DNA from: Epithemia pelagica
Lineage: Eukaryota; Bacillariophyta; Bacillariophyceae; Surirellales; Surirellaceae
DNA length: 64,000 nt
Assembly: GCA_946965045.2 (NCBI GenBank)
Contig: OX337235.1
Span: 2,489,928 to 2,553,927, forward strand
Direction of reading: 5' to 3'
This document shows, in pieces, positions 21,114-30,563 of the stretch (position 1 is the stretch's first letter; each line of letters starts with the position of its first letter). The notes beneath the pieces were generated by a model. That model was not told the origin of the DNA. It made no database searches and saw only the letters and a list, made by a program, of their open reading frames with translations. A program made the position numbers and the translations under genes.

Positions 21114-21305
21114 TGTTGAAACTCATAGACGAACGTGCTAAGGCAACGATACACTTCTAGAATTACGTTTTGTCAAGAGAATGAGCTCCTGTGTTGCTCT
21201 TCTTCGTTGCCTTACCACGTGGCTGAACTAGATTCCATTTTGCTTCAACATCGCCGGTCGCACTTTCCTCTACCTGTGCTATTGGTTTCGGAGCAGGTTC
21301 CAACA
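21114..21305 (-). repeat. 5' LTR of element A
   Basis: It is 192 bp and identical to the 3' LTR except for a missing GTA. It ends at the TGGTC duplication. Confidence 0.9.
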
Positions 21306-21813
21306 TGGTCTGGCCTGGAACCATCTTGTTGTCGGAGACGCTAAAGCCACAAAGGGCGGTACCTGGCTGTCGAGAATGGATCTTTCACAGTTGCTGCACG
21401 CCATTCTGCAGGCGTGTTTTCGTCAAGGAGTTGTTGTCGTGGAGGAATCCACTACAGCAAAATTCATTCCCTCAAGCGTTGAAGTGGACGGGGGGCACCC
21501 TGTTTTGCAAATGGAATACACCGACCTCGGGGTGTTACTGGAAAGGCGTTGCGCAAGCTGTTGGGATTCCCCCACTAAAAGCCGTCCCCAGTCGTATGAT
21601 CCCTCGTACACATGTTGGGGGAATCCCCACAGCTTGCGCAGTCATGTGATTGTCGCTTCCAATGCTAAATCAAATCGAGATTTAGTTTTGCCTGACCCAA
21701 CACTGTTACCAATTCCAAGAGAACAAAGAGTCGTGTTGTTTTTAGCCAAGATCAAAGATATAGTGGTTCACTCACTTGCTCATCCAAAATGTGGTCATTG
21801 TCATGGATCATAA
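21306..21813 (+). pseudogene. 3' part of the reading frame split by element A
   Basis: The frame entering from 9759 continues here for about 80 protein-like codons (GDAKATKGGTW, MDLSQLLHAILQACF, VEVDGGHPVLQMEYTDLGVLLE). It then runs into a hairpin element at 21551 that adds Cys/Pro/Ser-rich sequence up to a stop at 21811-21813. No family is recognised. The continuity of a sensible frame across the target site is the main support; without homologues it stays tentative. Confidence 0.35.
21551..21639. repeat. 89-bp hairpin, small MITE-like insertion
   Basis: Arms starting GCGCAAGCTGT and continuing through GGGATTCCCCCA pair over about 24 bp with one mismatch around a 37-40 bp loop. It lies inside the 3' part of the split ORF, where coding character fades. 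Confidence 0.6.
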
Positions 21814-22217
21814 CCAAGTGATTCTGAAATGAGATGAAACCATCGACACACGTTTCCATGAATTCACTGCCCAGCGGACGTTGAGAGCACCAATGACGAT
21901 CACCATCAATTTGTGAGACGACGAGAAGATCAGGGTCGTAGGTGGCACTAAAATGAAACGCCAACTTTCAGTCCATCCTGCAAGGAAGAGACGTATGGTT
22001 GGCTCGCTCTGCAGTTGCACTATAAAAGGATTTCGTCTCTTTCAATCAAGTCGTTGGATGGCGGAAAAGTGGAAGGGACACAGAATTCAGTAAAGAGTAA
22101 AGGGAAACAAGCACTATAAACAAGAACAGCAATACAACCGTGCTACTTTTCAATCTCTCAGCGAGTACAGCCCCATCTTCGTTTTGTGCTTTGCGGGGCA
22201 ATTTCTCTTGGTTCTTG
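21814..22217. other. Intergenic stretch
   Basis: No supported gene. Short minus-strand ORFs (70-98 codons) lack motifs. It probably carries the 3' UTR and terminator of the glycosyltransferase gene. Confidence 0.4.
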
Positions 22218-24149
22218 TCAAGTCTCCTCGGGGAAATCTTTTTTGAATTCTTCAATGACACGTCGTGGTACCCAAAGTTTGTATAAATCGTCGTCTTCTG
22301 ACTCTTCTTCTTTGTTACCGTCGCCGTCCTTTTGAACATCATGACATTGGGGAACGACCGACGTGTCTGGGACTGTACGGTAAAGCCATTTTAGAAATTC
22401 CAAGTAAATGGCATCCACGCGTCCTCGTGCATAGGCATCAAAGTTGGTGCTGTCATCGTCTTGGTCGGGTCGATGAAGCATTTCACCATGTGCTCCTCCG
22501 TTCCATGTCAGGCGTGTGGGGCTCTCCAAATGGGGATAGTGGACAACAAAGGCATCCCCTCCCAATTGCCAAAATCGCCATCCCAATCGACGCAAATGCA
22601 TGACCCACGTCATTTTATTTTTCCCATAACCCGTAAAGGCTTCTTGAAAGGGCGGCAAATTGCGACAATAGCGAAACACGAGGTAAGGTTCATACCGGTG
22701 GGATTGAAAGCACGAGATTTCCTTCAGCTGAGAGGCAGGTTGCGTCATCCAGGGCCTGTACAGTGTCGACCCATGACCTCCACGATTGGTCGGATCGAAT
22801 TGAAAGGCTTCTCGTCGACGAATGCGCGAAATGAGTTCCTTTCGATTTCGTGGTATGCCTTGAATGTTTTGCTCGCGACAGTCCTTGTATTGACGACACT
22901 GTCGACGAATTTGAAAGGCTGGTATCACCAAAGCCGCTTGGTCACCACCTGTAGAAGGCTGCTTGAATGACGATCCACCAAGAAGATGTTGGCGAATGGA
23001 TGGCTGATCCAATATGTGATACAAGTCAAAGGATGGCCAAAAATCAATGTCAAGGTAGACAACATGAGTGGTCCGAACAAGAGACAAGGCTTGATTCCGC
23101 AACCTATTCACGGGATATTCCTTTCTTTGCCCATCGGCTTGTGTGCTGTTGTTGTTCTTGTCTGCGGCCGTGCCATAGGGTACTACGACCACAGCCAATT
23201 TATTGGAATCGCATCCCAACGATTGGAGCGTGTGTCGATAGACGTGCTCTTTTTTCATGATCGCATCCTGTAGGTCTCCTAGGTTTTGTTTGTCGTCAAA
23301 GTTGACCGCAATGGCAATGGCAACGTCATGTTTCCATCGTTGACAATGCTGTTCCATCATCCAGACTCGTGATTCCGACGACTGTGTCACCAATGTATAT
23401 GAAATGGACTCTAGGTTGGGAAGAGGTTCACAAATGGGTGCCTCCCATGATTGTGTTTCAAATCGAAAGTCTGGGGATACATCCCCGCCATGGTCTGGTT
23501 CGAGAGGTACTTCTTCCAGTTCGTGCTCCGGCAAGCGCACGGAACCAGAACGTGTCGCCGGTACAGCAACCATTCCCCCCCTGCGATCGTCTGTAGACAC
23601 GCTTAGAAGGATTTTCGGTTGTCCCTCTGGTAGGCTCGTTGCTCGTCTCCCCGTAAAGTCAAGCCATGGACGACGAACGTGTCTAATTGAAATTGGCCGT
23701 GGAGGCGGTGCTAGTACAAACACTATGTACATGATACTCGAAAAGAGAAACAATGGCATGAAACACGCCACTGTCTGCAACAGCCGTCCAACCAGCGTCA
23801 GTTTTCGTCTCCGTTTGGAGCGTCGTGGTTGCGTGAACGTTTTGTTCGGGTAAAGTAGGACAAATGGGGACGACGATAGGGACTCCTGTCGAACAGACAC
23901 GAGTGTTTCGTCGTTGCTCAAATGTTCATGATGTTCCACAAACAAGGGTCCATCAGAGTCCGTGGGAGGATTCTGCGTGGTGAGAGACGACGTGGTCGGA
24001 GGAGGACCATCACTGGTGTGCTTGTCAGCGGTTGTGGCCGTCATGCCTTGGGTTGTCGAAGTGGTCCGCGGACGGCGTACAACTACCGTGGTGGTTCGAC
24101 GATAGGGAGGAGAATGGTGAGAGTGGCGGCGATGGTTGTTGGTCTTCAT
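22218..24149 (-). CDS. Type II membrane glycosyltransferase, GT49/LARGE-like
   Basis: The product is about 643 residues from the ATG at 24149; an in-frame extension upstream looks like UTR. A basic, Thr/Pro-rich cytosolic tail precedes one membrane segment near residues 130-150 (TVACFMPLFLFSSIMYIVFVL). A Golgi luminal stem and catalytic domain follow. In that domain SYTLVTQSSESRVWMMEQHCQRW starts the fold and a DxD metal site occurs in VVYLDIDFWPSFDL. Conserved-looking elements FDPTNRGGHGSTLYRPW, YEPYLVFRYCRNLPPFQEAFTGYGKNKMTWVMHLRRLGWRF and FVVHYPH follow. This order matches the Glyco_transf_49 part of LARGE and B4GAT1, which add glucuronate or xylose to glycans with UDP-sugars. The acceptor in this organism is unknown. 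It is single-exon and intact. Confidence 0.8.
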   Translation of the reverse strand: MKTNNHRRHSHHSPPYRRTTTVVVRRPRTTSTTQGMTATTADKHTSDGPPPTTSSLTTQNPPTDSDGPLFVEHHEHLSNDETLVSVRQESLSSSPFVLLYPNKTFTQPRRSKRRRKLTLVGRLLQTVACFMPLFLFSSIMYIVFVLAPPPRPISIRHVRRPWLDFTGRRATSLPEGQPKILLSVSTDDRRGGMVAVPATRSGSVRLPEHELEEVPLEPDHGGDVSPDFRFETQSWEAPICEPLPNLESISYTLVTQSSESRVWMMEQHCQRWKHDVAIAIAVNFDDKQNLGDLQDAIMKKEHVYRHTLQSLGCDSNKLAVVVVPYGTAADKNNNSTQADGQRKEYPVNRLRNQALSLVRTTHVVYLDIDFWPSFDLYHILDQPSIRQHLLGGSSFKQPSTGGDQAALVIPAFQIRRQCRQYKDCREQNIQGIPRNRKELISRIRRREAFQFDPTNRGGHGSTLYRPWMTQPASQLKEISCFQSHRYEPYLVFRYCRNLPPFQEAFTGYGKNKMTWVMHLRRLGWRFWQLGGDAFVVHYPHLESPTRLTWNGGAHGEMLHRPDQDDDSTNFDAYARGRVDAIYLEFLKWLYRTVPDTSVVPQCHDVQKDGDGNKEEESEDDDLYKLWVPRRVIEEFKKDFPEET

Positions 24150-24928
24150 GGTTTGAGTGCTCAATAAGCGTCGTTGCAAGTTTCGAGATTTGGATGATCC
24201 AAAACAAACTTGGCGAATGGCGCAAAAAGGGCGGCAGTTGCTTTGGATCGACCAAAGAGCGGGACTATGGAAAGAAAAGACGACAGGAGCGTTCTTGTCT
24301 TTCGATGTGCATGGATAGAAGACTTGACGCACCAGATTCTGTGACGATTCGGTAGATACCCGCGAAAGGTGATTGGAAGTGACCGTTTCAATGTCTCGCT
24401 TGGGTGAAACCGATCTCGGAATCCTCCACTAGGATCGATCGCCCATGTCGAAACGACTCATCCGAGGCCAATAGATTATACAGGACATCCAATTCTTTCC
24501 TCTCTCCCCCCTTGTGTGCTGGTTCTTTGTTTCAGTCCTCTACCTTTGGGAGAATCAGGATGATTGTGAGAAGCGATGGATTGCTTCCAACCTGCAACCA
24601 CTGCGCATTGTCGGTTTCGTTTCTTTTTTCAGATTTTGTGGCGGGGAGTGTGACGACCACGCGACAGAAGCAAGATCAAAACATCACGAGTAAAGTCTAT
24701 TGCCCAGGAGTGGTCACTTAGAGTGGGAGAAGATGCCAGGCGTGCCGTGGGCTTTGCTCCACGCGCGCGCCTTTCCTGTGCGACCGCCAGGGAGTTCGTC
24801 ACTCTCCTCCGCTTTTTCAAAACATTTTACGATGGTCAATTGAAATCTCTCTTCCCTCTCAGGAAATACACTGTTTCGTATATTCCATTTTATCCTTGAT
24901 TCTCTATTTCGTAGGACAGGAAAGATCC
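24150..24928. other. Divergent intergenic region
   Basis: It lies between two divergently transcribed genes and so presumably holds both promoters. No ORF with protein-like features was found. Confidence 0.45.
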
Positions 24929-26062
24929 ATGGCATCGTCGACACTGTTGATAGCCAAGATTGAATCGGCGGTGCCCCGTCACAATGCCTCCTTCCAGTGC
25001 TGCCCGGAACCCAACACAAACACCAACGACGACAACGAGCAACCAAACACAACTTTCCGTGTGGATTCTACGAGCGGTATACCCTGTCGCTGTTTCGGAA
25101 CATCCAATGAAGCGAGCGGCACACAAGGTTCTTCGACTTCGTCGTCGTCATCTCGTCCGTTGACACATGTCTTGCAAGAGTACTGGAATCAGGCCATGAA
25201 TGTTTTGGAAACTCTCTTGGACAACCCCTCTCTACATGGCACAACTAATCCCGATTTTGCTACAAAATCCATGGTTTGGTTCAACAAGTTGTGGACACTG
25301 CATTGTGATTGTTCTCGCCATTACCATACGGCCGTTCATTTGGAAGAAATGATTTTCTATCTGTCGCTCGTGTGGGAGGAGGAGAAAGACGACGAAGCGA
25401 ATCCTATCGAAACCGCAAGCCTTGGTACAGTCCAGGAGAATCACGAGGAAGACAATGGTACCAAGCTTGGCTTTCAGAACTGCATTGTTTTGTTGGCGAT
25501 TTTCTTTCACGATGCCATTTATAATGTTCATTCCTCGACTAATGAACAAGACAGTGCGTTGCTTTTTCGACAATTTGCCCTGGATGTAGGATTGGTGAAA
25601 GACGCAAACCATAGCAAAGTGGACGTAAACAAAACCGACACCTCCGCGCCCACCACAACATTGGATCTCCAACGAAACAAGCTAGTCTGTGGCGTGCAAG
25701 ACTCTATTTTGGCAACCCAGCATCATCAATTGCCAGATCACAGTACTGATGGCGACGATATGGGTAGTAGTATGGCCTTGCTATTGGACTTGGACCTGGC
25801 GGTCTTGGGCAAGGACTGGCCGGCCTACCGTGCCTATGCGGCCTTGATTCGATGCGAATATGCTCATGTCCCTCGCGAAACGTACTGTCAGGTGCGAGCC
25901 GGGATATTGGAACGCATGACCCAGCAACCTATGTTGTTTCATACGTTAGTGTTTCGAAAAGCCTTGCAAGAACAGGCCATGGCTAATTTGACCCAAGAAA
26001 TTGCCCTCCTTAAACAAGGAAACATTCCAGGACAGAGTACAGAAACAATGGCTTCTGGATGA
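24929..26062 (+). CDS. HD-domain metal-dependent phosphohydrolase, COG4339-like
   Basis: The product is about 377 residues; the ATG at 24929 is the first in frame. After a variable Ser/Thr/Asn-rich N-terminus, the HD fold begins near residue 110. Metal-ligand candidates are HCDCSRHYHTAVHLEEM and FFHDAIYN. A TNEQDSA element, ILATQHH and a DLDLAVLG aspartate follow. The C-terminal signature (YRAYAALIRCEYAHVPRETYCQVRAGIL and FHTLVFRK) matches the bacterial and eukaryotic COG4339 family of predicted HD phosphohydrolases. The substrate is not established; nucleotides are a guess by analogy with other HD proteins. No targeting signal or membrane segment is seen. It is intact and single-exon. Confidence 0.8.
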   Translation: MASSTLLIAKIESAVPRHNASFQCCPEPNTNTNDDNEQPNTTFRVDSTSGIPCRCFGTSNEASGTQGSSTSSSSSRPLTHVLQEYWNQAMNVLETLLDNPSLHGTTNPDFATKSMVWFNKLWTLHCDCSRHYHTAVHLEEMIFYLSLVWEEEKDDEANPIETASLGTVQENHEEDNGTKLGFQNCIVLLAIFFHDAIYNVHSSTNEQDSALLFRQFALDVGLVKDANHSKVDVNKTDTSAPTTTLDLQRNKLVCGVQDSILATQHHQLPDHSTDGDDMGSSMALLLDLDLAVLGKDWPAYRAYAALIRCEYAHVPRETYCQVRAGILERMTQQPMLFHTLVFRKALQEQAMANLTQEIALLKQGNIPGQSTETMASG

Positions 26063-26432
26063 CCTCCTAGAGGAACGCTCCATGGACTCGAAGAGAAAAG
26101 AGCAGTTGTTAGCAAGCTCTTTTGAGATAGCGCCCTCATGACAGTGCATACATCAGCTGCGGCAAACGACGCCCTGCACAATCTTGGTTTGAGTATCGAA
26201 CACACTCCATCTCTACGTTTCCACGACAGAAGCAATGCGACGAATCGAGATTCTGGTTGCACAAAAGGATAAAAGAAAAGGATGAGTGGACAAATTAAGA
26301 ATCACTTCGGAACCGTCCACGGCGATAGTAGACCCATTCGCATGATTGCGGTGGGAACCTTCTGTCGCTTCAATGGTGAATAATGCTACAAATTCTAGAT
26401 TTAATAAGCCCTTGCAACAAAAGTAGTCCTAC
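26063..26432. other. Convergent intergenic region
   Basis: Two genes converge here, so it should hold both 3' UTRs and terminators. No further feature was found. Confidence 0.4.
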
Positions 26433-27476
26433 CTACAAGTAAGGATTCATCAGCCTCGGTTTGATATAGCTGCAGGGCAATGCTTGTGGATAGGCTTGCA
26501 ATGCCAAAAAAATGGATGTGACTTGTTCGCATTCCATTTCTCGTGCTGCCCGTTGCAAGGCCTCTTGTCGACTAGCCATGGGCATGATATACCACAGAGA
26601 GACCAAACCCTTTTCTCCCGCACTGGTTTGTCTTGCACGAATGGCAATGGCCTCATGATCCACCTGCTCCGTCTCGGCCAACGAATTGACGGAGGTTCCT
26701 GTCCTATCGTCGTGTATGGGTTTCTTCTTGTAATCCTCCTTCTCCCTTGTTTGAAGTGGTGATCGACAAGTCGTCGCTCGTGGGAGTGCCAGCAAGGCCA
26801 TGGGGAATAAGTGGGTTACTGGATCGCGGCAGGTGACGACAAAGGGTGCAGCGGCAAAGAGCGGGGCCACATCGTACCAGGATTTGTTCCCCGATGCCAA
26901 GGCATGATGCATGGGATACCGTCCCATGGAATCTACCGTCCAGGCAGCTGCGGGAAAGGCTCGTAGCAAGGGTTGTTGAATGCCATGCATAGCTTTGGCA
27001 TGAGCATTCCGACTTGCACACCAGACATGCAGAGGATAGCTTGTTGTTATTGTTGGTTGTCGAGGATCTACAGGAAACGAGTGGGAAGGCGATGCGATGG
27101 AAATGGTTTCTTGTGCTTGTTCTGGAAATAAGGCAAAAGCCAATTGAGCAAAAGACTCCGGGCATCCTCCTGTTTGGGCCAAGAACAAGATGACACGAGG
27201 AAAAGGGTAATGGTGGTTGCCCTTCAAAGAAGAAGAGGATAATGATAATGCATAGACGCGTCCTGTTTCGGCCACTTGACACAAGAGCTGCAAATTGCGA
27301 CAAAAGCCTACACAGTATGTGACGGCCAAGTCATCCGATAGAGTCACCGAGTCGTTCTCATCATGATTTATGCTTTGCTGGTCCTCCCCTCTTCGTCGTA
27401 TCGCGGTGGCCGAGGGCAGGTCGTACCAATGGGTCTCTCTTCGGAGTCTCGTCGTAGCGAAAGAAGAAGACGCCAT
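26433..27476 (-). CDS. Ankyrin-like repeat protein, C-terminal portion or separate gene
   Basis: The frame is 347 residues from an ATG at 27476. Degenerate ankyrin-like helices are visible: YPLHVWCASRNAHAKA, FPAAAWTVDSMGRYPMHHALASGNKSW, and the C-terminal VTSIFLALQAYPQAL. This architecture is common in diatom ankyrin-type proteins of unknown function. The frame directly upstream (27483-28092) is in the same phase here and ends with TAA only two codons before this ATG. The two are therefore probably one gene interrupted by a stop, not two genes. No signal or membrane segment is visible. Confidence 0.55.
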   Translation of the reverse strand: MASSSFATTRLRRETHWYDLPSATAIRRRGEDQQSINHDENDSVTLSDDLAVTYCVGFCRNLQLLCQVAETGRVYALSLSSSSLKGNHHYPFPRVILFLAQTGGCPESFAQLAFALFPEQAQETISIASPSHSFPVDPRQPTITTSYPLHVWCASRNAHAKAMHGIQQPLLRAFPAAAWTVDSMGRYPMHHALASGNKSWYDVAPLFAAAPFVVTCRDPVTHLFPMALLALPRATTCRSPLQTREKEDYKKKPIHDDRTGTSVNSLAETEQVDHEAIAIRARQTSAGEKGLVSLWYIMPMASRQEALQRAAREMECEQVTSIFLALQAYPQALPCSYIKPRLMNPYL

Positions 27477-27482
27477 TTCTTC

Positions 27483-28092
27483 TTAGTCGTCCTTTGTTTC
27501 TGGTTCTTGCTGTTCTAAGATGGTGCGTGTCTGATGCAATAGAGTTGGGTTCTCGCACACGGTTTGCATGGCTTGCAACAATCGTTGCGATCCACGTTTA
27601 ACCTGTTTGGATTGCCAGGGCAAGGGGGCCAAAAAGCTTCGAAAGAAAATGTCGACGACCGTTTCTCCCAAATCATTACGAACGGTTTGAAATCGTTCCG
27701 GATAGCCACCCTTTCCATCATCAGCCTTTGATTGGTTGTGGTTGCTGACCACCGACGGCTCGTTCCAAGATCCATCGCCACCATTCCATGGGCAAAAAGT
27801 GACTGGCCGCATAGTGCAAGGCGGTCCATCCCGACGAATTGGCTTCCCATAAAACATCGGCCGCCCTCGAGGTCCGCGTAGCGTCGTCGTCGTTGTCGTC
27901 GGTGCCGTCCTCTCCACACGCAACCAACTCGGGCAGCCAGGCATAGTCACCATCGCGAATGGCTTTGTGGACTTGAGAGGCCAACTGAACACGCGACACG
28001 CGATAATCGTCGCATACGGACCGATACTGGGGCGAAGCAAATGCTGGAGTCATGGCTCTTGAAAAGGACGAGGAAGAAGACGTCCTGCTCAT
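27483..28092 (-). pseudogene. N-terminal portion of the ankyrin-like gene, frameshifted and stopped
   Basis: An ATG at 28092 starts a Ser-rich leader followed by an ankyrin-like repeat (LASQVHKAIRDGDYAWLPELV, then GWTALHYAASHFLPMEWWRWILERA). That frame stops near 27722. Protein-like sequence then continues in a second frame (ADDGKGGYPERFQTVRNDLG, VVDIFFRSFLAPLPW), overlapping it by less than 70 bases, until TAA at 27485-27483. No GT-AG intron of usable length bridges the switch. The most economical reading is one gene with a 1-nt indel near 27740-27770 and a nonsense codon. Sequencing errors at both places are the alternative. Confidence 0.5.
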
Positions 28093-28326
28093 TGTATCAT
28101 CATCAGCAACCCATCACCAGAACAGAGAACAAGAAAAGGGAATAGTCTATTCTTCCAGCTGCCGCGCCTACCCGCTAGGGTACGGTCGACCGACTGCCGA
28201 CTGCCCTGGCGCCATTACTCTCGGAATCATGGAGCGGGGGGACAGCCCACTTGTGACAAGGGGCCACATAGACGAACCGCTTTTCGGGCCCCACATCTAG
28301 AGCCCTCCCAACCACCTAATCACAGC

Positions 28327-28405
28327 GGACTCGAACCCTGGACACCCTAGAACCGAGACCATCATGAGCAAAGGCCCGTACCACTCGACCAAGGCGGCAA
28401 GAAAA
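28327..28405 (-). mobile_element. tRNA-derived SINE-like unit with Pol III A and B boxes
   Basis: On the minus strand an A-box-like TTGGTCGAGTGG (28381-28392) is followed by a perfect B-box GGTTCGAGTCC (28327-28337) at tRNA-like spacing. The acceptor and T stems do not pair well, so it is not a functional tRNA. It is either a tRNA pseudogene or the head of a SINE extending towards 28150. Confidence 0.45.
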
Positions 28406-28639
28406 CAGAAAAAGTGAGAGACGACACCGCCCCTCAAACTACCCCCGGGAGCTGGGGTAATCCTGAGCAGCTCGCTGTCATGCCAGGCAAAGTCTGACTA
28501 CAAAGCGGAACACGACCAGAACGCTTAATCGATGTACTATAGCATAAACTATGAACATGGACAAATAGAGAACTAATAGAAAGATTTAGGCCCACCACCA
28601 CCCGGTTTTTGCAACCGCCCCAAATCATACTACATTTAT

Positions 28640-29771
28640 TTACAGACGCACCATCTTGTCTTTCATGCCGCCTTCAAACTTGGCGTCCGGCTCATGTAGG
28701 GAAATCAACAACGCTCTGAATCCGTTTCTTGTGTCGTAGTCGAACCTGCTTTGGACCATGAAAGGAAGAGTCAGAGAAAACTTTGACCTGACAAAGTCTG
28801 TTTCTCTTTTTTGCATCTGGTTCATGGCGTCTTCCAAAGCAAGTTTCATTCGTAGGTTTTTGTCCTCGACATGCCACTCTCTGTGCATGTGTTGGGTTAG
28901 ATACTGGATATGAGTTGCGTTGTCAGGCCAAATTACCTTCACATGTACCTGTAGCTGGCTTGGATCCACTTCAATCAAGCAATTTGTTGTGTCTTCATGT
29001 GCAATACCTGTAGGCAACACCACCAAAATCACCAAATGACGCTGTTTCTTGTCGTCGACCCACTGTGTCAAGACATGAGGAGGCTCCCAATTCCTCATCA
29101 TGTCATAACCACTGTCTTCTTCATTTGTCTTTTTCCTCTTTTGTTGTAGTTGTACCTGTAGCGTCTCCTGTAATGGCATGGATCCTGCCGCCCTTTTCTT
29201 CACCATAGCATCATCACTGACAACAGACTCAGGAGCGACCTTGGCAGCAACACCTGGTCATAAAAGACAATAAACCACCACAGGTAAGGACAGTGACTCA
29301 ACAATCAAACAAACGGTGTACACTGGCACTTACCTTGTCCTTTGGACGACCCAAACAAAGAAGGAGCTGGTTTGAGATCTCCATCATTGGGGTTCCTTAC
29401 CTTTCCACCCATAGATGGGGCCGTCTCACCACCACCCAACAACTCATGACCAGTCTCTCTCTCATGTTGATCCTTCAAGTGGACTTGATATTTTTTTTGG
29501 CTTTGTTGAGGGCCGACCTGAATGATTCCAATTTGTACTTTTGGAAAACAGCATGTTCCAACCACACAGATTTGGGTGTGGCGCTCTCCAGGATCAAGCC
29601 TTCTGACACGATTTTGTCAAGGAATTCGGCATCTTTCGACTTTGAATCCCACAAAAGCAGGGCACCCTCGCCCAAAGTGTTGCGGCCAGACCTGGTCATC
29701 GGAGTATAGGTACTATTAGTACCTAAAACTGTAGCGCGTGGGAGTGCAAAACCAGATTGGTCTGTTCGCAC
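28640..29771 (-). CDS. Transposon accessory protein, two exons, homopolymer frameshift
   Basis: Exon 1 runs from 29771 to 29334 and exon 2 from 29253 to 28640. The 80-nt GT-AG intron (29254-29333, donor GTAAGT) joins them in phase. Exon 1 begins with an approximate start and contains LLWDSKSKDAEFLDKIVSEG and QKYKLESFRSALNKAKK, resembling helical DNA-binding regions of Harbinger partner proteins (inference). Within exon 1 the frame changes at an eight-base T run (coding-strand A run, about 29489-29496), so a 1-nt slip or sequencing error is likely. Exon 2 carries VLTQWVDDKKQRHLVILVVLPTG and a basic C-terminus with QSRFDYDTRNGFRALLI. It would act with the transposase encoded by the same element. 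Confidence 0.55.
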
Positions 29772-29890
29772 GAAAACTAATTATGACCCTAAAAACAGTT
29801 TGCCAAAATCCAAACTGGGTCGGTTTTCATCATGGACTCCATTTTTCAATCGAGGAGGCCATGCCCAATTTGGCTCCAATTCTGAAAGTA

Positions 29891-30118
29891 GTGCGACCCA
29901 CGTATTGCCCTTGCCTTGGGTCAACCGTGGGTCGGTCGTCCAAATGAATTGGGCACTTATAAGGTGTCCTGGGTCGGTTTTAAAAAAACGAGCTGGGTCG
30001 TTTTTTTCGAGCCAGGTCGTTTTTTCAAAACCGACCCAGGACACTTTCTAGTGGTTCAAATGATATAATCAAGCGACCCACAGTTTACCCAAGATAAGGG
30101 CAATATGTGGGTCGCTTA
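29891..30118. mobile_element. Fold-back MITE of about 230 bp
   Basis: Outer arms (29891-29936 and 30071-30118) share GCGACCCAC, ATTGCCCTT and CTTGGGT blocks in inverted order. Inner arms (near 29962-29983 and 30028-30052) share GTCCTGGGTCGGTTTT inverted. The whole unit can fold into one long hairpin. It lies between the two genes of the Harbinger-like element. Confidence 0.65.
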
Positions 30119-30563
30119 AGATGTAGAAAGGAATAGGATGTTGGCGAGGTAGGGCCATTCAGAAATTCCAGTTTTTGAATGAAAACGATTTTTGAATCGA
30201 TTTCTGCACCGTTCCAGGCCGGTTCCAATGACCGGACACGAATTCGAATGAGTCACTATATGTAGAACAGTACTAAGTTTAGTCTCACTGCTCAACTGAC
30301 CAGCCAATCAAATGAACGTGATGAAATTTCAAAAAACCTGTTCCAATGAACTGACAGTACTACACAGAGACAGACCGAGATCAGAGTGAAGGTGTGGTCT
30401 GCATTGCGACACAGACTGAGCAAACATAAATTTTCCAAAGCGATTTTCTCCCACCATGTTGGTGACACAACGAACATTCATCAACTTGGCTCTGCCAATG
30501 CTTGGTTGAGCAAGACACTCACACTCACTTGATTTCTCACGTGCTTTTTGCTCTTACTTTGGA

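Larger units (their letters stand above)
9760..21305 (-). mobile_element. Ty1/copia LTR retrotransposon (element A), interrupted by element B
   Basis: LTRs of 195 bp (9760-9954) and 192 bp (21114-21305) differ only by a 3-nt indel, and both begin TGTTGGAAC and end in TTCAACA on the coding strand. A 5-bp target duplication TGGTC lies at 9755-9759 and 21306-21310. Transcription is on the minus strand: upstream ORF, then gag, then pol with protease, integrase, reverse transcriptase and RNase H in copia order. A 5.4-kb second LTR element sits inside gag (14484-19884). Apart from that insertion and one frame change in the first ORF, the coding region is open, so the element is young. The short LTRs and the DNQSTID protease core match what I know of diatom copia (CoDi) elements. 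Confidence 0.92.

Noticed and set aside
28327-28405. Functional tRNA gene
   Set aside because: The A and B boxes fit, but the T and acceptor stems do not pair and no anticodon arm is convincing.
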